From JBCCQH01 sp039024435 (GTDB lineage Bacteria; Bacteroidota; Bacteroidia; J057; JADKCL01): a stretch of 31,404 bases of DNA. A program made the translations under genes and the position numbers. Shown one piece after another: positions 29,159 to 31,404 of this stretch (the first letter of the stretch is position 1; each line of letters opens with the position of its first letter). The notes beneath the pieces were generated by a model. That model did not search any database. It was not told the origin of the DNA and saw only the letters and a list, made by a program, of their open reading frames with translations. The stretch is from the NCBI GenBank assembly GCA_039024435.1, contig JBCCQH010000099.1, forward strand, positions 1 through 31,404, given 5' to 3'.

Positions 29159-30120
29159 TGGAAGCACTGACCACGCGACATATCAGAGATGGGGCCGAAT
29201 TTGACCACCTTTTTCCCAAGGCAAGGGGGAAGACCGAAATGGTCAAAGCCTACGCTGACCTGGAGGACACGTTAAAGCTGATCCCCAAGGTAGTCCGTCA
29301 ATACAACTGGCAGGCCATCAAAATCGCGGCACGGCTCCAGGGCAAGACCGTCCGCCAAACGTGCCGCAACATTTGGGACTTCTGTTACAACTATATCCAG
29401 TATTTCCGCGATGATCCGGGCAAAGAACAAATCCGCACCCCGGCCCGAAGCTGGAAGGATCGCAAGGCGGGAATAGACTGCGATTGTTACAGCGTCTTGA
29501 TTTCCTCCATCCTCCAGCACGTCAAAGGGGAAGGTGGTAGCCTGGGAATCCCGCACAAAATGCGGATCACTTCCTACCCCGACCCCACAGGCAAGGATAG
29601 CAACCCGCCCTTTCAGCACATATACGTGATCGTTCCGACCCGCAACGGGTTTTTCACGATAGACCCGGTAACGGATCGGTTCGACTACGAAGTACCCTAC
29701 CATAACAAACGAGACTTACCAATGGAATTACAAGTATTGAACGGCCACCGGGGGGGCGCGAAAGCACCGCCTGGAAGCCTCGGCGGTGTGGATTATGACG
29801 ACCTCTTTTCCGACGACCTGGAGGGAGTCCCCACCCTTCCCCTGGGCGGCCACAACCCCGGCGATATTCAGGGGCAAGCACGTCAGGCATTTATCCAGCG
29901 TCACGGCATGACCCCCGAACAATGGGCGCAGTCGATCCGCGAAGACCTGGACGATGAACAGCAGCCAATGGGCGACCTGGGGCGGCGCAGGCGCAGGCCA
30001 CGACGACGAAAGAAGAAGAAAAAAAAGAAGCGCGGCGGCGGACTGCTCAACGTGGTAAACAAGGTGAACAAGTTCAACCCGGCGACCGCGTTCTTCGCGG
30101 CGGCATCCTGCTTGCCATGA
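29158..30120 (+). CDS. Transglutaminase-fold protein with basic C-terminus
   Basis: 320 aa. Residues about 45-190 fit a transglutaminase-like cysteine-protease fold: KAGIDCDCYSVLISSILQHV supplies the Cys (about 106-111), HIYVIV the His (about 153) and FFTIDPV the Asp (about 168). After 280 a run of Arg and Lys (RRRRRP, KKKKKKK) leads to NVVNKVNKFNPAT. Cross-linking, peptide cleavage or a structural role in a virion are all possible. The last codons read in the -1 frame would join directly onto the next gene (see findings). ATGA overlap with that gene. Confidence 0.7.
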   Translation: MEALTTRHIRDGAEFDHLFPKARGKTEMVKAYADLEDTLKLIPKVVRQYNWQAIKIAARLQGKTVRQTCRNIWDFCYNYIQYFRDDPGKEQIRTPARSWKDRKAGIDCDCYSVLISSILQHVKGEGGSLGIPHKMRITSYPDPTGKDSNPPFQHIYVIVPTRNGFFTIDPVTDRFDYEVPYHNKRDLPMELQVLNGHRGGAKAPPGSLGGVDYDDLFSDDLEGVPTLPLGGHNPGDIQGQARQAFIQRHGMTPEQWAQSIREDLDDEQQPMGDLGRRRRRPRRRKKKKKKKRGGGLLNVVNKVNKFNPATAFFAAASCLP

Positions 30121-31196
30121 AGATCAATTACTTTGGGATTGCAAAGAAACTCCGCTGGGGTAAAAAGTCATTTGCAGAAGCAAAGGCAGCCAACCCCCGG
30201 CGCATGACCAAAGACAAGCACAACAAACTGGTCAAAACCTACAAAAGCCTTCTGAAAACGCACCTGATCGCAGGGGGCAAGGAAGACACTTTTGAAGGGG
30301 CGATTTTTTACGGAAAAGGCAACAAGGACAAGAAGGCGACCCCACCACCAACGGCAAAGCGTCCCCGGCAAAAACGGCGTAACCGTGGAGTGCGCGGCCT
30401 GGGTGACATTCACGATCCCAACATTACCGATTCGGTGCTGGACATTCTCGGCGCGGACGTGATCGAGGCCGAAGGATTGCAACACCTGGGCGGCTTGAAT
30501 GGCCTGGGAGCAGTCGGTGCGGCGGCCCTGATCGGGGCGGCAACGACCGTCCTGGGAGCAATCGCGGCCATCCTCAAGTCGGTTGGAAAAGTCGAAGACG
30601 ACCCCAACGCTCCAGCACAGACGAATGAAGCGATTGACAAGATCAACAAGATCGCCAACACCGCTACGACTGTTGCCGATACGATCACGACGATCCGCAA
30701 CGGTGGAGCATCCCCGGCCCAAGGCGGCGGTGATGCAGGCGATGCCGTGACCTTTGACATTGAAACCGCGGACGGTTCAAACACGGCCAACACCATCGAG
30801 CAGCGGGGCGGCGACATGATGACCTACCAGGGCGAAACCGCCACCAAACCAGCCGAAGACGGAACTGGTGATGGCAACAAGAAAGCCCCTGACAAGCCGG
30901 GATTTTTCGAGAAGCACAAAAAACCGCTCATGTGGGGCGGGATCGGGCTGGCTACCTTGGGCATTGCATACCTGGGCTACAAGGCTATGACCAAGCCCAA
31001 AGCAGCCGCAAATCCTGCTGTTGCAGGAATTGGTCGCCTCTCGGTCACTGGCAAGAAAATCCCGACCATGCCCACACTTCCGAAGGGGACCAAATCCCCG
31101 ACTTCCTCCAAGCGCAAAGCCCCGGCAAAGCGCAAATCCTCCACCCAACGCTCAGGCAAGAAAACCCAAACCGTACAGGGTGTCCCTATCCCTTAG
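30117..31196 (+). CDS. Two-segment membrane protein of the late operon
   Basis: 359 aa. Begins MKINYFGIAKKLRWGKKSF; a first hydrophobic segment (GAVGAAALIGAATTVLGAI, about 132-150), a long Thr/Asn/Asp-rich middle, then a second membrane helix (MWGGIGLATLGIAYLGYKA, about 272-290) and a Lys/Ser/Pro-rich basic tail. A cytoplasmic or virion-interior basic tail is consistent with nucleic-acid contact. No family recognised. Confidence 0.65.
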   Translation: MKINYFGIAKKLRWGKKSFAEAKAANPRRMTKDKHNKLVKTYKSLLKTHLIAGGKEDTFEGAIFYGKGNKDKKATPPPTAKRPRQKRRNRGVRGLGDIHDPNITDSVLDILGADVIEAEGLQHLGGLNGLGAVGAAALIGAATTVLGAIAAILKSVGKVEDDPNAPAQTNEAIDKINKIANTATTVADTITTIRNGGASPAQGGGDAGDAVTFDIETADGSNTANTIEQRGGDMMTYQGETATKPAEDGTGDGNKKAPDKPGFFEKHKKPLMWGGIGLATLGIAYLGYKAMTKPKAAANPAVAGIGRLSVTGKKIPTMPTLPKGTKSPTSSKRKAPAKRKSSTQRSGKKTQTVQGVPIP

Positions 31197-31253
31197 AGCG
31201 AGAACCATAACCCACTTTTTCAAACGACTAACAAAGACAAAATCTAACTAATC

Positions 31254-31404
31254 ATGGCAGCAAACAGCACATCATTCCTTAACAAAGAATCCGCGATGGA
31301 TTGGGGAAAAAATGCGCTTATGGCATTTGGAGGGATGACCCTGGGGGCGGTTCTCGTACCCGGTCGGGTAAGCCTTCCGGCAGGTGTGATCCTGGCCCTT
31401 TACG
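31254..31404 (+). CDS. Start of a further membrane protein, cut by the window
   Basis: The first 50 codons (MAANSTSFLNKESAMDWGKN, then a hydrophobic ALMAFGGMTLGAVLVPGR and AGVILALY) are open to the window end. It looks like another small membrane protein of the same operon. Confidence 0.6.
   Translation, partial: MAANSTSFLNKESAMDWGKNALMAFGGMTLGAVLVPGRVSLPAGVILALY

Larger units (their letters stand above)
19502..31404 (+). mobile_element. Integrated virus-like or satellite element, left part
   Basis: Starts between the DUF779 terminator and the integrase and runs out of the window. Nearly all genes point rightward and are tightly packed: integrase, PP-loop enzyme, two repeat arrays, HTH protein, putative replication protein, seven small ORFs, then small membrane proteins, a basic protein and a transglutaminase-fold protein. 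No conjugation genes and no tail, portal or terminase genes are visible. The left boundary and the att core are not determined because the right end is missing. Confidence 0.75.

Overview
The window looks like a chromosomal segment of a Bacteroidota bacterium with an integrated element at its right end. The evidence is family content: an RRM protein with a Gly-rich tail, a Bacteroidota-style tyrosine integrase, an aldehyde dehydrogenase/DUF779 pair and SbcDC. A Saprospiria or Lewinella-like host is plausible but is inference only. GC is moderately high.

Bases 1-6200 form a dense, almost entirely minus-strand RNA array. I count 25 tRNA genes covering 16 amino-acid identities, with no Ser, Tyr, His or Ile(GAU). 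Five have leucine anticodons on type I bodies without the long variable arm, and two CAU tRNAs have very short D loops. Among them lie eight RNAs that share one architecture: a terminal stem, an 8-nt TGYCGTAR strand, an inner stem of 6-8 bp, a 10-nt return strand close to YGCCNNTTGC, and an insert with tRNA-like arms. In the two clearest copies (5215-5362 and 5663-5839) the insert is a circularly permuted tRNA: anticodon-stem half, T arm, closed acceptor stem, D arm, other anticodon-stem half. This is the layout of bacterial YrlA-class Y RNAs. Six copies stand head to tail at 4904-5839 and two are interspersed at 700-822 and 1221-1345. Directly upstream on the same strand is rsr (6308-7825), the bacterial Ro60 (TROVE + vWA) protein that binds Y RNAs. 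An RRM protein with sixteen YDRR/YDQR-glycine repeats (2000-2959, plus strand) sits inside the array. Together these suggest an RNA quality-control or tRNA-linked RNP locus with an unusually large and diverse set of Y RNA gates.

Bases 8200-19500 are ordinary chromosome: a 3-hydroxyacyl-CoA dehydrogenase-like protein, a small exported protein, a putative HExxH metalloprotein, the sbcDC nuclease operon, and an AraC regulator divergent from an aldehyde dehydrogenase followed by its DUF779 partner.

Bases about 19500-31404 are the left part of an integrated element. It starts with a tyrosine integrase, then a PP-loop (PAPS reductase-like) enzyme, two different 10-bp-period repeat arrays, an HTH protein and a putative replication protein. 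A tightly overlapping cassette of small ORFs follows, then a late-looking operon of small membrane proteins, a very basic protein and a transglutaminase-fold protein. No tail, portal or terminase gene is seen. A tailless membrane-containing virus or satellite is a reasonable hypothesis, but the capsid genes would lie beyond the window.
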